From: Procambarus clarkii
Lineage: Eukaryota > Arthropoda > Malacostraca > Decapoda > Cambaridae
NCBI RefSeq assembly: GCF_040958095.1
Contig: NC_091175.1
Location: 21,788,003 to 21,852,002, forward strand
Direction of reading: 5' to 3'
Length of the DNA stretch: 64,000 nucleotides
This document shows, one piece after another, positions 32,901 through 42,918 of this stretch. A program made the translations under genes and the position numbers. The notes under the pieces are model-generated. The model was not told the origin of the DNA. It searched no databases and was given only the letters and a program-made list of their open reading frames with translations. Position 1 is the stretch's first letter. The number at the start of each line of letters is the position of its first letter.

Positions 32901-32973
32901 AGAAGACAAGTATCTATGAGAGTTCTCAATCTCATATGAAGACTTTCTGAGTAATCTGCAGGTTACAACATAC
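17702..32973 (-). CDS. TCAIM: TCAIM orthologue, eight coding exons, start exon not found
   Basis: Exons, in coding order: 32,973-32,708; 31,284-31,062; 30,255-30,035; 28,085-27,994; 24,558-24,458; 21,369-21,226; 18,992-18,861; 17,945-17,702 (stop TGA). All introns are GT-AG with matching phases and give 473 residues without a stop. Human TCAIM is about 496 residues. The recognised landmarks are 'ALRPFYFLVHPDLFGQHP' (residues 30-47), 'SWQRGLGLTHL' and the end 'HYYAVMVDGEVCIPWNW' (452-468). The family (DUF4460 then DUF4461) is mitochondrial; human TCAIM affects T-cell activation and metabolism. The first detected residues are basic and hydroxylated (CRLLRKSS), like a mitochondrial presequence. 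The reading starts in the middle of a codon, so at least one more upstream exon is needed. Confidence 0.93.
18861..18992 (-). CDS. TCAIM: TCAIM coding exon g
   Basis: Residues 349-393 (GPLMLSPTGQILAPSSCPP, then WLLVNFITENMEQAEKI). The acceptor is ttgtag and the donor GTATGT. Phase decides between two adjacent AG sites. Confidence 0.88.
19090..19330 (+). mobile_element. SINE, family B, in a TCAIM intron
   Basis: The head has B box 'gggttcaatcc' and the body 'cacctagtggtaaatagg', 'ctgggagttaggcaactgt' and 'ggttgcatcctgggaaaact', ending near 'cctgtcccctgat'. Related copies are at 36,500, 52,290, 53,550, 59,960 and 61,969. Confidence 0.8.
19453..21010. mobile_element. Element with long terminal inverted repeats, in a TCAIM intron
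   Basis: The left arm (about 19,453-19,835) and right arm (about 20,628-21,010) are reverse complements over about 380 bp, near 85% identity by eye. Shared blocks include 'tagactgtgacaacagtcaa' (near match), 'gtctatatctgccatctacc' and 'gcagaactccccaatc'. The roughly 790-bp centre has no recognisable transposase; its 100-codon ORFs match nothing known to me. This is probably a non-autonomous foldback DNA transposon. A weak echo of the left end lies near 21,640. Confidence 0.75.
21226..21369 (-). CDS. TCAIM: TCAIM coding exon f
   Basis: Residues 301-349, with 'LVEHYIQHLRRLV' and 'PQTLSSLQLVVES'. The acceptor is tttcag and the donor GTAAGT, a consensus site. Confidence 0.88.
21420..24440. other. 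TCAIM intron between exons e and f, unrecognised content
   Basis: Moderately purine-rich on the + strand between 22,000 and 23,340, with only short ORFs (up to 84 codons) of no known domain. The start, near 21,640, resembles the left end of the long-TIR element (gaatgtaat...ttctg), so an old related insertion is possible. Confidence 0.35.
24458..24558 (-). CDS. TCAIM: TCAIM coding exon e
   Basis: Residues 268-301 (VICKLPEQDPMIQRIPGMQK...), joined in phase 0 to exon d. The acceptor is tttatag and the donor GTAAGA. Confidence 0.88.
24570..27160. other. TCAIM intron between exons d and e, decayed repeats
   Basis: No exon was recognised. An open minus-strand frame at 26,773-27,081 encodes a Lys/Pro/Thr-rich low-complexity peptide, perhaps from a retroelement ORF1. 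'aaacctgtactaaggcttaa' near 26,757 resembles the end of SINE family B. The rest is unassigned. Confidence 0.35.
27170..27590 (+). repeat. Tandem duplication, about 230-bp unit
   Basis: Two diverged copies (about 27,170-27,395 and 27,405-27,590) share 'aaaccactc(tc)aaatgttta', 'atcaaactgttcgcaatatc' and 'aatatcatggtgc..cattt'. It lies in a TCAIM intron. Confidence 0.7.
27994..28085 (-). CDS. TCAIM: TCAIM coding exon d
   Basis: Residues 237-267, including GNVILSTSEVRNQWLK, equivalent to the human segment around GHVMLGTMDVHHHW. The acceptor is caacag and the donor GTCGGT, a weaker but legal donor. Confidence 0.88.
28968..29362. mobile_element. hAT-type MITE in a TCAIM intron
   Basis: The left end is CAGCCCTAGATTAATC. 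The right end, reverse complemented, is CAGGGCCTGATTAAGAAT, with further inverted similarity at 'gcttaggggttca'. The flanks are TGCTGATC and TGCTGGTT, a diverged 8-bp target duplication. A CAG-type terminus with an 8-bp duplication is the hAT hallmark. No transposase is present. Confidence 0.7.
29647..29901. mobile_element. hAT-type MITE in the same TCAIM intron
   Basis: The termini are CAGTGGTTCCCAAACT and, reverse complemented, CACTGATTCCTAAACT, the classic hAT 'CAGnGGTTCnCAAACT' form. It is 255 bp long. The flanks GTTTAGAG (29,639-29,646) and GTTTACAG (29,902-29,909) form an 8-bp target duplication with one mismatch. Confidence 0.85.
30035..30255 (-). CDS. TCAIM: TCAIM coding exon c
   Basis: Residues 163-237 include SWLIKNMGEAE, a Leu/Arg-rich predicted helix (QDIIRLRLWLIEEL) and the conserved SWQRGLGLTHL. 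The acceptor is atgcag and the donor GTAAAC. Confidence 0.9.
31062..31284 (-). CDS. TCAIM: TCAIM coding exon b
   Basis: It encodes residues 89-163, starting TLNTIALKLN and ending RREKL. The acceptor is tttcag and the donor GTAAGC. Phase 1 in and phase 2 out match the neighbouring exons exactly. Confidence 0.9.
32708..32973 (-). CDS. TCAIM: TCAIM coding exon a (N-terminal, HPD-containing)
   Basis: The acceptor is tttcag and the donor GTATGA. It encodes a basic presequence-like segment and a J-domain-like block with His-Pro-Asp at residues 39-41. The upstream frame hits a TAA just before the acceptor, so the intron is real. No in-frame ATG exists in the exon. Confidence 0.9.
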
Positions 32974-32999
32974 CTGAAATAGAGTTATACAGCCTTTAT

Positions 33000-33998
33000 T
33001 TCCAGTTTACTATATTCTTTCCATAATACTATACTGTATATACGGTACCCGTAAATACAAACATACAACTAAACTTTTCATGTGCTAATACAACACAAAA
33101 AAGTTTAATAGCCTTGTGAGAAGCTCATTTATGACCACATTTTATTAATTAAATATATTTCTTAGCTCTAAAAGTTTCATAAATTGCAATAAGGCAAGTT
33201 TAACATGTCAATACCAGCAATGCTGGTATTGGTATTTCTCACATTTCTCACCCAGGCAGGGTTATATTGTACAGTATAAGGACCTTGGGAGCACTGAGAT
33301 GGAATCTATCCAAAGTTATCAAAGGCTCTTGGTCTGTATACAAGCTCAAGTAATACAGATTTAAAGTAACAACACACTCTTGATCTAATGATGGGAATTC
33401 TGGACACCAATCAACCACTCACAGCCCCCACAAGGCACACCTAACCAGTGCCAGGTAGAAATGCTGTATCCAGTCTGAAGCAGTTCTCACTAATCACTTC
33501 CCACTTCCATCCTGAATAACTATAGAAAAGTGATGGATGAATGGGAATGGGAGCAGCAGAGGTGATGTTGCAGTGAGGACATAGTTACGTAGGCAGCGAT
33601 GGTGAAGTAGTAAAATGGTCAATGTAGATAACTGTTTTTTCTTTATTTTAAAAACATGTAAATACAATTAAAAGGCAAGGTACCGAAGCACCAGAACATC
33701 GGAAACACAGAATATATACAAATAAAAGTAGTAAAGCTGAAGAACAGAATCTGACTTAACTTTACACAAATCACAAAACAAAGCACAAAAACAAACAGGA
33801 AAACAGAAAAAGTACTGAAACAACTTCACCCACCAAACAACATACGTACGGGTACAAAATGTCATCAAAACACACAAAATTAATATATATAAGGGAACTT
33901 GACATCACAGATGCAACAGAATATTCACAAAATAAAAGTACAGTACACATAAGGGACCCCTACACACAGAGGCCGCAACCACCCACCAAGAGCAAACA
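33000..33998. other. Sequence upstream of the first detected TCAIM exon
   Basis: AT-rich, with an A/C-rich tract from 33,640. I looked on the minus strand for an exon with an in-frame ATG ending two bases into a codon before a GT and could not justify one. Confidence 0.4.
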
Positions 33999-34557
33999 TA
34001 AAACGCTAAACTGTAATGCCAATCCTGACCTCAAAAGCTTCATAGAAGGTTGTAACAGAACCCATGAGCACCACGCCAGAAATAAATACAGTTTTGATAT
34101 TCCTAGAGTATGACTTAATCAAACTAGAAATGCTCTACAAATCAAGGGACCCAGATTGTGGAATGACCTTCCCAACCATGTTAAAGACTGTACCTCTCTC
34201 AACCAGTTTAAGATAAAAACGAAGCTATACCTAATAAATTCCCTGTAACCTACCTTACCCCTCTATTGTCAACCAATGTCTTTTTTTTAAAGAGTGCTGC
34301 TTGTCGACAGAATTGTATTTGTGCTGCTTTTTCAGCTATGTTTTCATTCCATGTTTTCATTTTACTCTTTATGCTTAATTAGTATTAAGCTTTAGTCATT
34401 TAAGTTTTTCATGCCCGAAACGCTTTGCGTAATTGTGGCTTTAGGCATTGTATGTACTACCCCTAACTATAAATCCATCACTCTTTGTAAAATCTCTTGT
34501 ATGTATGTACCTTACCTAAATAAACGATTTGATTTGATTTGATTTGATTGATTTGAA
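33999..34557 (+). mobile_element. LINE family A2, 3' fragment
   Basis: It encodes the C-terminal LINE domain ('CNANPDLKSFIEGCNRTHEH', 'GPRLWNDLPNHVKDC' region) with a frame break near 34,110. The 3' UTR has 'gcccgaaacgctttgcgtaa' and ends in (GATTT)n. It is nearly the same sequence as the minus-strand copy at 40,490-41,090. Confidence 0.85.
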
Positions 34558-34984
34558 CATACCAATTGGAAGCACAGCTCCAGCACTAAGGTAACTGGTG
34601 ACCCCCCAACATTGAGGTTACTTTCTTTTTTTTCTTTTTTTCATAAAATAAGTATACAAATAAAAAATAAAAATACACCAAAGCAACACAGCTAAACCCA
34701 GAGAGCACAAAACACAACTCAAGGATAAACATGAATGTATACCAATACAAAAACTGTGTACCACAACATAGTATACACACAAATGACCCTGACACATCCC
34801 ACTGCAGTACCCCTCAAACAAAAAGGGACACATGGAAGGCAAATTATCCCATACAAACCACATACAAAACATAACACAATGCAGACTAGAATACAAAATC
34901 ACCACCTAAGCCTTAGGGGCCCAGCCAATCAGTACAAGTTGTAACCCCACACAAGGAAGCAACACCAGCCTCCAAAACGTCCTC

Positions 34985-35640
34985 GGGCATTACACACACA
35001 AGTCATAATAGCATGATGCATCAAATTAACAAATCCACAAGGGCCGTGACGAGGATTCGAACCTACGTCCGAGATCATCCCAGACGCTGCCTTTATCGAC
35101 TGAGCTACGACATGGTCAAAAAGAGTTGAAACGAAGTTGTATAATGAAGTAAGGGTGAAGAGGGAGAACGGCCTATTGACATAGGTCGAGTGCATGGGGG
35201 AGTTGTGTAAAACCCTGGTTTGTGTCTCGGAGAGGCTGCAGGATCTAGTAAGTTCAGTAGAACTTCGGTTTCAACTCTTTTGACCATGTCGTAGCTCAGT
35301 CGATAAAGGCAGCGTCTGGGATATCTCAGATGTAGGTTCGAATCCTCGTCACGGCCCTTGTGGATTTGTTTATTTGATGCATCACGCTATTGTGATTTCT
35401 ATGTGTAATGAAGTAAGGGCGAAGAGGGAGAACGGCCTATTGACATAGCTCGAGTGCATGGGGGAGTTGCGTAAAACCCTGGTTTGTGTCTCGGAGAGGC
35501 TGCAGGATCTAGTAAGTTCAGTAGAACTTCGGTTTCAACTCTTTTGACCATGTCGTAGCTCAGTCGATAAAGGCAGCGTCTGGGATGATCTCGGACGTAA
35601 GTTTGAATCTTCGTCACGGCCCTTGTGGATTTGTACACTT
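34985..35640. repeat. Cluster of tRNA-derived SINE family C: one inverted and two direct copies
   Basis: Three tRNA-like segments are present: minus at about 35,030-35,120, plus at 35,280-35,360 and plus at 35,553-35,625. Each has the A box 'tagctcagtcgataaagg' and B box 'ggttcgaatcc' (diverged in the last). The two plus copies belong to a tandem duplication with a period of about 260 bp (35,146-35,405 and 35,406-35,640). The minus and first plus copies form a large inverted repeat ('gatgcatcaaat' to 'atttgatgcatc'). The acceptor stems do not pair, so these are not functional tRNA genes. Confidence 0.8.
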
Positions 35641-36030
35641 TTTTTTCTTCTGAACCCATGAGGAGATATCAACATTTTCTATTATATTTGTATAACATTT
35701 CAAAGTTCAGACTAAACAAGAAATCAAGTATTTCTCCTTGTGTGTAGACTTACAACATGACGCAGATAAGGCGACCACTCTAACCATGTCCAATATATGA
35801 AAAATACTCACTGGCAAATTACACCTACCACTTGGACAGATGGTATGAGTATAGCAGCGACATTAATAAAATTTAACAGCTTTTTTCACGAATTTTATAG
35901 CAATAATTTCTTATTTTTCCTAGGGACGGACAGAACCAAAACACAGCATCAGCTGGCGTAGGTAAACAATCCTTGAACGGCTACTTGTGCCGACTAGTTA
36001 CCTATTTCACTCTGAAGCAGAAAACAAACA

Positions 36031-36360
36031 ATAATAATAATAATATTTTATTTAGGTAAGGTACATACATACAATAAATTTTTACAAAGATTGGTTGACT
36101 TATAAGTAGAGCTAGTACATACAATGCCTAAAGCCACTATTACGCAATGCGTTTCGGGCATGATAAACATAAATGACAAGCTTAATACTAATTGAGCATA
36201 ATGAGTAGATGAAAACAAGAAATGAAAACATAGATGAAAAAGCAGCACAAATACAAATATGTCGACAAACAGCGCTCTTTAAAGAAAAACAGACATTGGT
36301 TGACAATAGAAGGGTAAGGTAGGTTACAGGGAATTTATTAGGTATAGCTTCGTTTTTACA
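36031..36360 (-). mobile_element. LINE family A2, 3' fragment
   Basis: It starts at (AAT)n and 'ttatttaggtaaggtacata' and carries 'gcgtttcgggcatg'. It is truncated after the C-terminal 'gaatttattaggtatagctt'. It is a 5'-truncated insertion that duplicates part of 40,490-40,830. Confidence 0.85.
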
Positions 36361-36499
36361 ATAACAAACAATAATAATTAAAAGAATAGAGCCGCAAAAT
36401 GATACACAAACATAATAATAACGGGACTCTTTATTATAATTCACTACAACGTGTCCAGCGTAGGATGACAAAGTTAATTCCGCAAATTAGAAACGGTCA

Positions 36500-36740
36500 T
36501 GTGGGTCTCGGTAGTGCAGTCAGGTTCATTCTCTAAGCATAATCGAGAATTCCGGGTTCGAATTCCGATCGGAACAGAAATGGTTTAGCACATTTCATTT
36601 CACCTAATGCCTGTCATTTCACCTAGCACTGAGTAGGTACTCAAGAGTTGGTCAGCGTGTTGTGGGGGTTGCAACATCCTGGGCGGGGTCTAATTCGGCC
36701 TTGGAGGCTGGGGGTGTGAGGGTGTGTAATTCGGCCTAAC
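36500..36740 (+). mobile_element. tRNA-derived SINE, family B
   Basis: The tRNA-like head has B box 'gggttcgaattcc'. The body has 'tttcatttcacctaatgcc', 'cacctagcactgagtagg' and 'ggttgcaacatcctgg', with a 3' end 'taattcggcc' that occurs twice. Confidence 0.75.
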
Positions 36741-36869
36741 CTAACATAACTCCACAGTTAGAACTATAACTCCAGTCCCAGAGAGCACTCAGCATTCTTA
36801 TTGAAATCTTGAATATGTTACATACCGAGTCGCTTCATACACTCTTAATTGTGCTATATATATACAAAA

Positions 36870-37030
36870 CTCTGAACTGTCATACTAATCCTGACCTCAA
36901 ACGCTTCCTAGAAGGCTGTAACAGGGGGTAATACACGAGAAACAAATATCTATTTGATCTCCTAAATGAGATTAAAAAACTGTACTACTCTCAACAAGGT
37001 TAAAATATAAAAAAACTGCCTAATTAATAT
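36870..37030 (+). mobile_element. LINE family A fragment (C-terminal, decayed)
   Basis: 'ctgacctcaaacgcttcctagaaggctgt' and 'cgagaaacaaatatctatttg' match the C-terminal region of the LINEs at 8,640-8,760 and 40,960-41,030. An internal deletion joins it to a truncated end. Confidence 0.6.
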
Positions 37031-37139
37031 TATGTAAAGAATTTTACTTACATTTCCTCATCCTTCACGACAATGTCTTGCCGTTATTGTCAACACTACT
37101 TGTTATATGTGTATTATATTATATATTTGTATTGCTGCT

Positions 37140-38640
37140 AAGAATTGCAGTTTCTAAATTTACCTGAGGGCCACTAACTCTAGTGGCCACGACGAGAACA
37201 AGAAGCCGGCGGCTTGTCCAAGGTCCCCCAATTTGCCTTAATGATATTTTCAGTTGTATTTTAAATTTTAACATCTTTTTGTCATTTACGGTTTCGGTGG
37301 GTAGGCGGTTCCATGGGTTAATAACTCTGTGGGTGAAAAAAGCATCTGTTGTCAGTCCTACATTGTGGCTTGTTGAACTTGAAACCGTTGCTCCTTCTTT
37401 GTGTTGCATCTGACCTTCTGAAGGAAATATACGGATCAACATCCTCTTAACTTGTTCAGTATTTTAAAAGTTTCAATAAGATCCGCCCTGTCATTCCTGG
37501 TTTGCAGTGGTGTTAGCCCTGTGGCCTTCAAGCGTTCCTGATTCGAGAGATGACTTGACTCTGGAATGACTTTTGTTGCCCAGTGTTGCACCTTCTCATG
37601 AGCAGCCATATCCTTCTGAAAATGAGGTCTCCATACTTGGATACAATAATCTAAGTGGGGGAGCACCAGAGATGTATACAGTTGAACCATTACCTTCTAT
37701 TCCTTATAGTCAAAAGTACACTTGATTATCCAAAGTATTTGGTTAGCTTTTCTGACTGCTGCACCCACCTGTTGTGCAACTTTTAATGAGTGGTGGATTT
37801 TGACTCCATGGTCCTTTTCTTCATCAATCTGCTGTAATGTAATGCTATTAATTTGGTAGCTGTGGCGTGGGCTGTTATGCCCAACATGCAGGGTCTTGCA
37901 TTTGTCGATATTAAAAAGCATTTGCCAGTCTTCTGACCATTTGTAGAGTTCATGTAGATCTGTTTGTGAGGCTTCAATATCATTGAAGCTTGTAAGGTAG
38001 GATCTATTTTTAATAAACCCATGTTGTGTCGATTTTACAAGATTGTTCACTGAAAGATGGCGAATGATTCCCTCCCTGAGGATTCTCTCCATGAGCTTAC
38101 AGATGTGCGATGTCAAGCTGATCGGACGATAGTTTTCTGCTGAGCTCTTTTTACCTCTTTTTGAAAATGGAGGTAACATTTGCATATTTCTAATCTAGGG
38201 GGTACTACCCCTTGGTCTAGAGATTTTGCGGAAAGTAATTTCAGCGGTAGGCATAGTTCTTCTGCCAGTTCCTTTATGACTTTGGATTATATTCCAGCCA
38301 CACCTGGGACTTTTCAGTCTTTTAGTTTGTTCATGTTCTTCCTGATTATGTCGCATGTTATGGGTATATCCCTAAATTCATTCTCTTCTCCACATTCAAA
38401 CATTTGTGTGTGTGATGGGATGTCATCTAACTTTTCTAGTGTGAACATTGATGTAAAATATTCATTAAGAGTGTTTGCTGCCCTTTTATCGTCCATTATA
38501 CCTTGGTTAGTCTCATCTTTAACGGGTCCTATCGAGTCCTTTGTTTTGGTTTTACTTCTTATCTAAGCATAGAACGATTTTGGATCTTTATGTTTTGGGC
38601 AAGTTTGCTTTCGTAGTTTCATTCGAAACATCGAAAGGAA
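37140..38640 (-). pseudogene. CR1-like LINE (copy 3), internally deleted
   Basis: The minus strand carries, in order, a linker region (38,314-38,500), RT blocks ('AENYRPISLTSHICKLMERI', 'VNNLVKSTQHGFIKNRS'), then YKWSEDWQMLFN and KCKTLHVG, and a C-terminal part (LPHLDYCIQVWRPH, 'HRVINPWNRLPTETVND'). Between KNRSYLTS and FNDIEASQTDLHEL (near 37,990) the catalytic RT segment, including the expected DD motif, is missing. That is a deletion in the middle of an otherwise readable frame. The copy ends in a 3' UTR with a 'ggccac...gtggcc' hairpin. Confidence 0.85.
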
Positions 38641-38649
38641 TAAGCGTTG

Positions 38650-40489
38650 TGCTCAGTAATAAACAAGGAGCTTTGCCTTAAGCTGCTGACTGTCTCATAG
38701 GCTGCTGACTGTTGAGCCAACGAAACATCGAAGGTAAAGCTCTCAGTCTGCTAGCAGGAGTCAGCAGTCCTCAACCCACTGTAGAATAACAGTGGAACGG
38801 GGCTGAGACATTTGTATATTCACACTGTCTGGGGTCCCGTGGTCCCCTGTCAACACTCTTAATGTTCCACAGTGTTCACACTGTCTGGGGCCCGTGGTCC
38901 CTAGCCTCACTGCTGAGGGGCATTAAACAGCCTATCCTCCTGAAATGACTACTTATAGTGACTACTTGGTGCCAAGTACCAATATGTAGTGATGGACAAC
39001 CAGTAAACCCCTTTTTGTACTATTACCTCTTACACAGTCCTGAAAGAATAATGCTAAAAAACAAACTTAAATATTTCTAGGCTTAGTAGAGCTCATATAT
39101 GTACTATATTAGGCCCAAGATAGCATGGATTAAGGCTAGCATTGCTAGGTCAGGTCAGGTCTTATATTTATGTTGCCGATAAAACGTTTCCGGTTTGTCT
39201 TAATTAAATAATACAACGGTCAGCTCTCTGGTGGTCCATCACTACATGTTGGTAATTCCCACCAAATCGTTACTACGAGTACTTTCATTGTAGAAGGATG
39301 AGCTGACATTAAGCCTTAACAAACGCGAACAATGTTTCAGTCAACTGTTGTTGTCGCGTGGTCCTGTCACGTCTGTAACTACACTTTACCTATCTATTCA
39401 AAACCCTGTAGCTTGTCTTGCTCTGTAATTCTCAGGGCAGTCACCAGCATTTTAAAATAGTTATACCTTAATTTGGCGGGGTGACAACGACCATGTGCTA
39501 GCGCCCAGGAAATGTATATTTTAACTGTAGATTTTCCCTGCATTCTGGGACCATTCACATGCTTTTGGAGAAGGTCAAGGTAACATAATTTGTTATGGAA
39601 TCATAACACCTGTCAGCAGAAAAAAGAAGAGTTTGACCGAGCCTAGCTGTCGAAGCCTAGTGAATTCGTCACTAGTCACTTGTGAGCGCTTGTTTCTTGT
39701 CAATAGTTCAGCTCGTTGACTAGATATTTCCTCGCTGTTACAGAATAAATCTTCCTGAAGGACGTTAAATTGGGAAATTCTTGCAGACTTCCTCCCTCAA
39801 GAATTTAGGAAATGTCATCACTTCTCAGTTCTATTTGGAGTTCCTGTGAATCTCTCCAGCGAAATTAATGATCACTGGATGGAAACCGTCAATATATTTT
39901 GGTGGCTGAAAGCAGATTGGGATTTTTTTTAAATAAAAAGCGTAGTTTTTTACCCCTATGATTTTCTTTGCATTTATTTCTTTATGTATCGTTGTGTTCC
40001 TTTTTATAATTTGTGTATTCATTATCCTCAACTATTCCAGTCAGTGTTTTCACTGTATTCCTCGCGTCTTGCAGGTCGGCGTTCGATCTCTCGATGGTCC
40101 ATGAGTATGGGTAACGTTCCTTCCCCTATCCCAGCTCCTATCCTGCCTTCGTATCATTTCTATGTGCTATATAGTCATACTGACTGAGCGCTTTCTCATA
40201 ATTTCATATCTTTCACTACTGACAGGCAAGAGCCAAGTATGTTGCAATGGCTACGTTGACGTCTGAGTAAGATTTAATTAATCATTAAAATTTAAAAAAA
40301 AAACAAAATAAATACAGTAATCTTCCTAATCACTGACCAAATCCGTTCGTCCACTAACTCATTAACCTATATGGCTGACGATGCAATATATACAAATTTA
40401 CATATATTACCCAATTTACCCAATTGACCCGTAGCAGCTCTCCTGTCTAAGTAGGATCCATCAAACTGTGTAGGTTGGCCATTATTAAT
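38650..40489. other. Intergenic sequence with a candidate foldback MITE
   Basis: No coding region was recognised. Arms at about 38,957-39,003 and 39,225-39,275 are inverted copies ('atgtagtgatgga' with flanks), bounding a possible 320-bp foldback element. The rest is unassigned, with short ORFs at 39,831 and 39,984 of no recognised domain. Confidence 0.45.
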
Positions 40490-42312
40490 GATAAATGTTT
40501 ATTTAGGTAAGGTACATACATACAAGAGATTTTACAAAGAATGATGGATTTATAGATAGGGCTAGTACATACATTGCCTAAAGCCACTATTACGCAAAGC
40601 GTTTCGGGCATGAAAAACTTAAATGACTAAAGCTTAATACTAATTGAGTATAAAAAAAAATGTGTTGAGAACAAATAAAAATAGAGATAAAAAAGGGGGG
40701 AACATGGCTGAAAAAGAAGCACAAATACAATTAGGTCGACAAACAGCGTTGTTTAAAAAAAACAGACATGGGTTGACAATAGAGGGGTAAGGTAGGTTAC
40801 AGGGAATTTATTAGGTAGAGCTTCGTTTTTATTTTAAACTGGTTGAGAGAGGTACAGTCTTTAACATGGTTGGGAAGGTCATTCCACATTCTGGGTCCCT
40901 TGATTTGTAGAGCATTTCTAGTTTGATTAAGTCGTACTCTTGGAATATCAAAACTGTATTTGTTTCTGGTGTGGTGCTCATGGGTTCTGTTACAACCTTC
41001 AATGAAGCTTTTGAGGTCAGGATTGGCATTACAGTTCAGCGTTTTATATATGTATAATACACATGAGAGAATGTGCAGTGACTTAATATCTAGCATATTC
41101 AGAGATTTGAGTAGGGGTACCGAGTGATGTCTGGGGCCAGAGTTGGATATTGTCCTAATAGCAGCTTTGTGTTGAGTAATTAGAGGACGTAAATGATTTT
41201 GGGTAGTAGAACCCCAAGCACAAATACCATAGTTGAGATATGGATAGATGAGGGAGTAATAGAGTCACCAGGGCAGGGCGGGGTACATAATATCTGATCT
41301 TAGAAAGAATGCCAACAGTTTTTAAACTTTTTTTTATATATTTAGAATGTCCCTGGAAATTCAGCTTGTGGTCAATGAGAACGCCAAAGGAATTTGCCAT
41401 CTAATTTGTTACAAATTTAGGTATTGTTTATTTTGAGATTTATTTGATTAGAGGATTTACTGCCAAACAAAATATAAAAAGTTTTGTCAATGTTTAGGGT
41501 GAGTTTGTTGGCAGTTAGCCAAAGATGGACTTTATTTAGCTCAGTATTTACTGTGGCATTTAGAGCAAGGGGGTCAGGACTGGAGTAAATGAAGGTTGTG
41601 TCGTCAGCAAATAGAATTGGTTTGAGGTGTTGGGAGGCATTTGGAAGGTCATTAATGTAGATGAGAAATAGGAGAGGGCCAAGTATGCTGCCCTGAGGAA
41701 CACCAATGTTGATGTGTAGGGTGGGAGAAATTGAATTATTCACAGAAACATACTGGAGCCTGTCAGTAAGGTAAGATTTGAGGTATTGCAGGGAGTGTCC
41801 TCTGACTCCATAATGATGTAATTTAAGAAGAAGGTTTTGGTGGTTGACAGTGTCAAAAGCCTTACGCAGGTCCACAAATAACCCAACAGGGAACTCATTT
41901 TTATCAAGAGCTGCATGAATCAAGTTAATCATACTAATAAGTGCATCGTTAGTGCTTTTTTGGGTCTGAAGCCATATTGGCAAGAACTAAGTATATTGTG
42001 TTTGGCTAGATAAGAGTAAAGCTGCTTGTAGATTAGTTTTTCAAATATTTTTGACAAGTTAGGCAGGATTGATATAGGTCTGTAGTTGTTAACATCTGTG
42101 AGATCACCACATTTATGGACAGGGGTTACTCTCGCTTTTTTCAGAATATCTGGAAAAGTTTGGAGTTCAAGTGACTTGTTGAAGAGCAATGCAATGGCAG
42201 GGGCTAAAGATCTGGAGGCTTTTTTGTAAATTAAAGTTGGTATCTCCTCAAGGGCACTAGACTTGGTTTTAAGGGAAAGGATTACTATGGACAGGATGGC
42301 TGTGATCTGCAA
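40490..42312 (-). mobile_element. LINE family A2, 5'-truncated, frameshifted
   Basis: The minus strand encodes RT blocks 'NNYRPISILPNLSKIFEK', 'LFVDLRKAFDTVNHQN', GVPQGSILGPLLFLIYINDLP and FADDTTFIYS, then the C-terminal domain ending 'LYLINSL'. At least three frame breaks lie near 41,950, 41,410 and 41,100-41,280. The 3' UTR carries 'gcccgaaacgctttgcgtaa' on this strand. It is a sister subfamily of LINE A1, with a distinct tail. It ends 240 bp before the Ty3/gypsy insertion. Confidence 0.9.
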
Positions 42313-42558
42313 GGAACACTGTTACAAATAAAAACTATTCTTTGGGGCAAAGCCTATATTCTATTTTGAATTTTATAACACGTGACATCCACACCACGAT
42401 GGGAAGATTTAGTTTTATATTTTAATAACAATGGCTATGAAACTTTTCGTCTAATGAAACATCTTAAATTTTGTTTCGTACTTTATATTTCAAAGATTAT
42501 AATTCTTATTGAGAAAATAATTATTAATGTACATCAAATTATTAACAAGTAAAGTACT

Positions 42559-42881
42559 TGTAGTAAAAGTGTTATATATTATCGTACCGGATGGATGCTC
42601 GCTTGACTGTTTTTGTTTGGATGCTCGCTTGACTTGTTTGTATCGTCAGATCAGCTGTGTCGTGCTTGTGTACAGGTTTGTGTAATGTTAACTTCTAGTT
42701 TAATTTCTGTATATTCTAGCTTTAGTCATGATCAGTTGGCTTATTGTTATAGTGAATAGACAGTGCTTAAACTGTGTATAAGTATAGTGTATTAATGGCT
42801 TGTGTTATTGCAGGATGTAACTGTACTGTAATTATTTGATCAATAAAGCCACATGTCTGGCGACGCTTCTCATTCACCTCA
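42559..42881 (+). repeat. 5' LTR of the Ty3/gypsy element
   Basis: 323 bp, TGTAGTAAAAG...CACCTCA. It contains an internal near-duplication of 'ggatgctcgcttgact' and an AATAAA at 42,842. A motif 'tggcgacgcttctc' lies 24 bp inside the end and is present in the 3' copy too. Confidence 0.95.
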
Positions 42882-42918
42882 ATTTACTGATCAAATAAAA
42901 TAAATACAGCCAGTGAAC

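Noticed and set aside
35280-35360. Functional tRNA gene
   Set aside because: A and B boxes are good, but the acceptor ends do not pair and the segment is part of a duplicated SINE cluster.
39400-39480. First TCAIM exon starting at an ATG near 39,493 or 39,448
   Set aside because: Both frames reach a stop before a donor and do not leave two bases of a codon, as required at 32,973.
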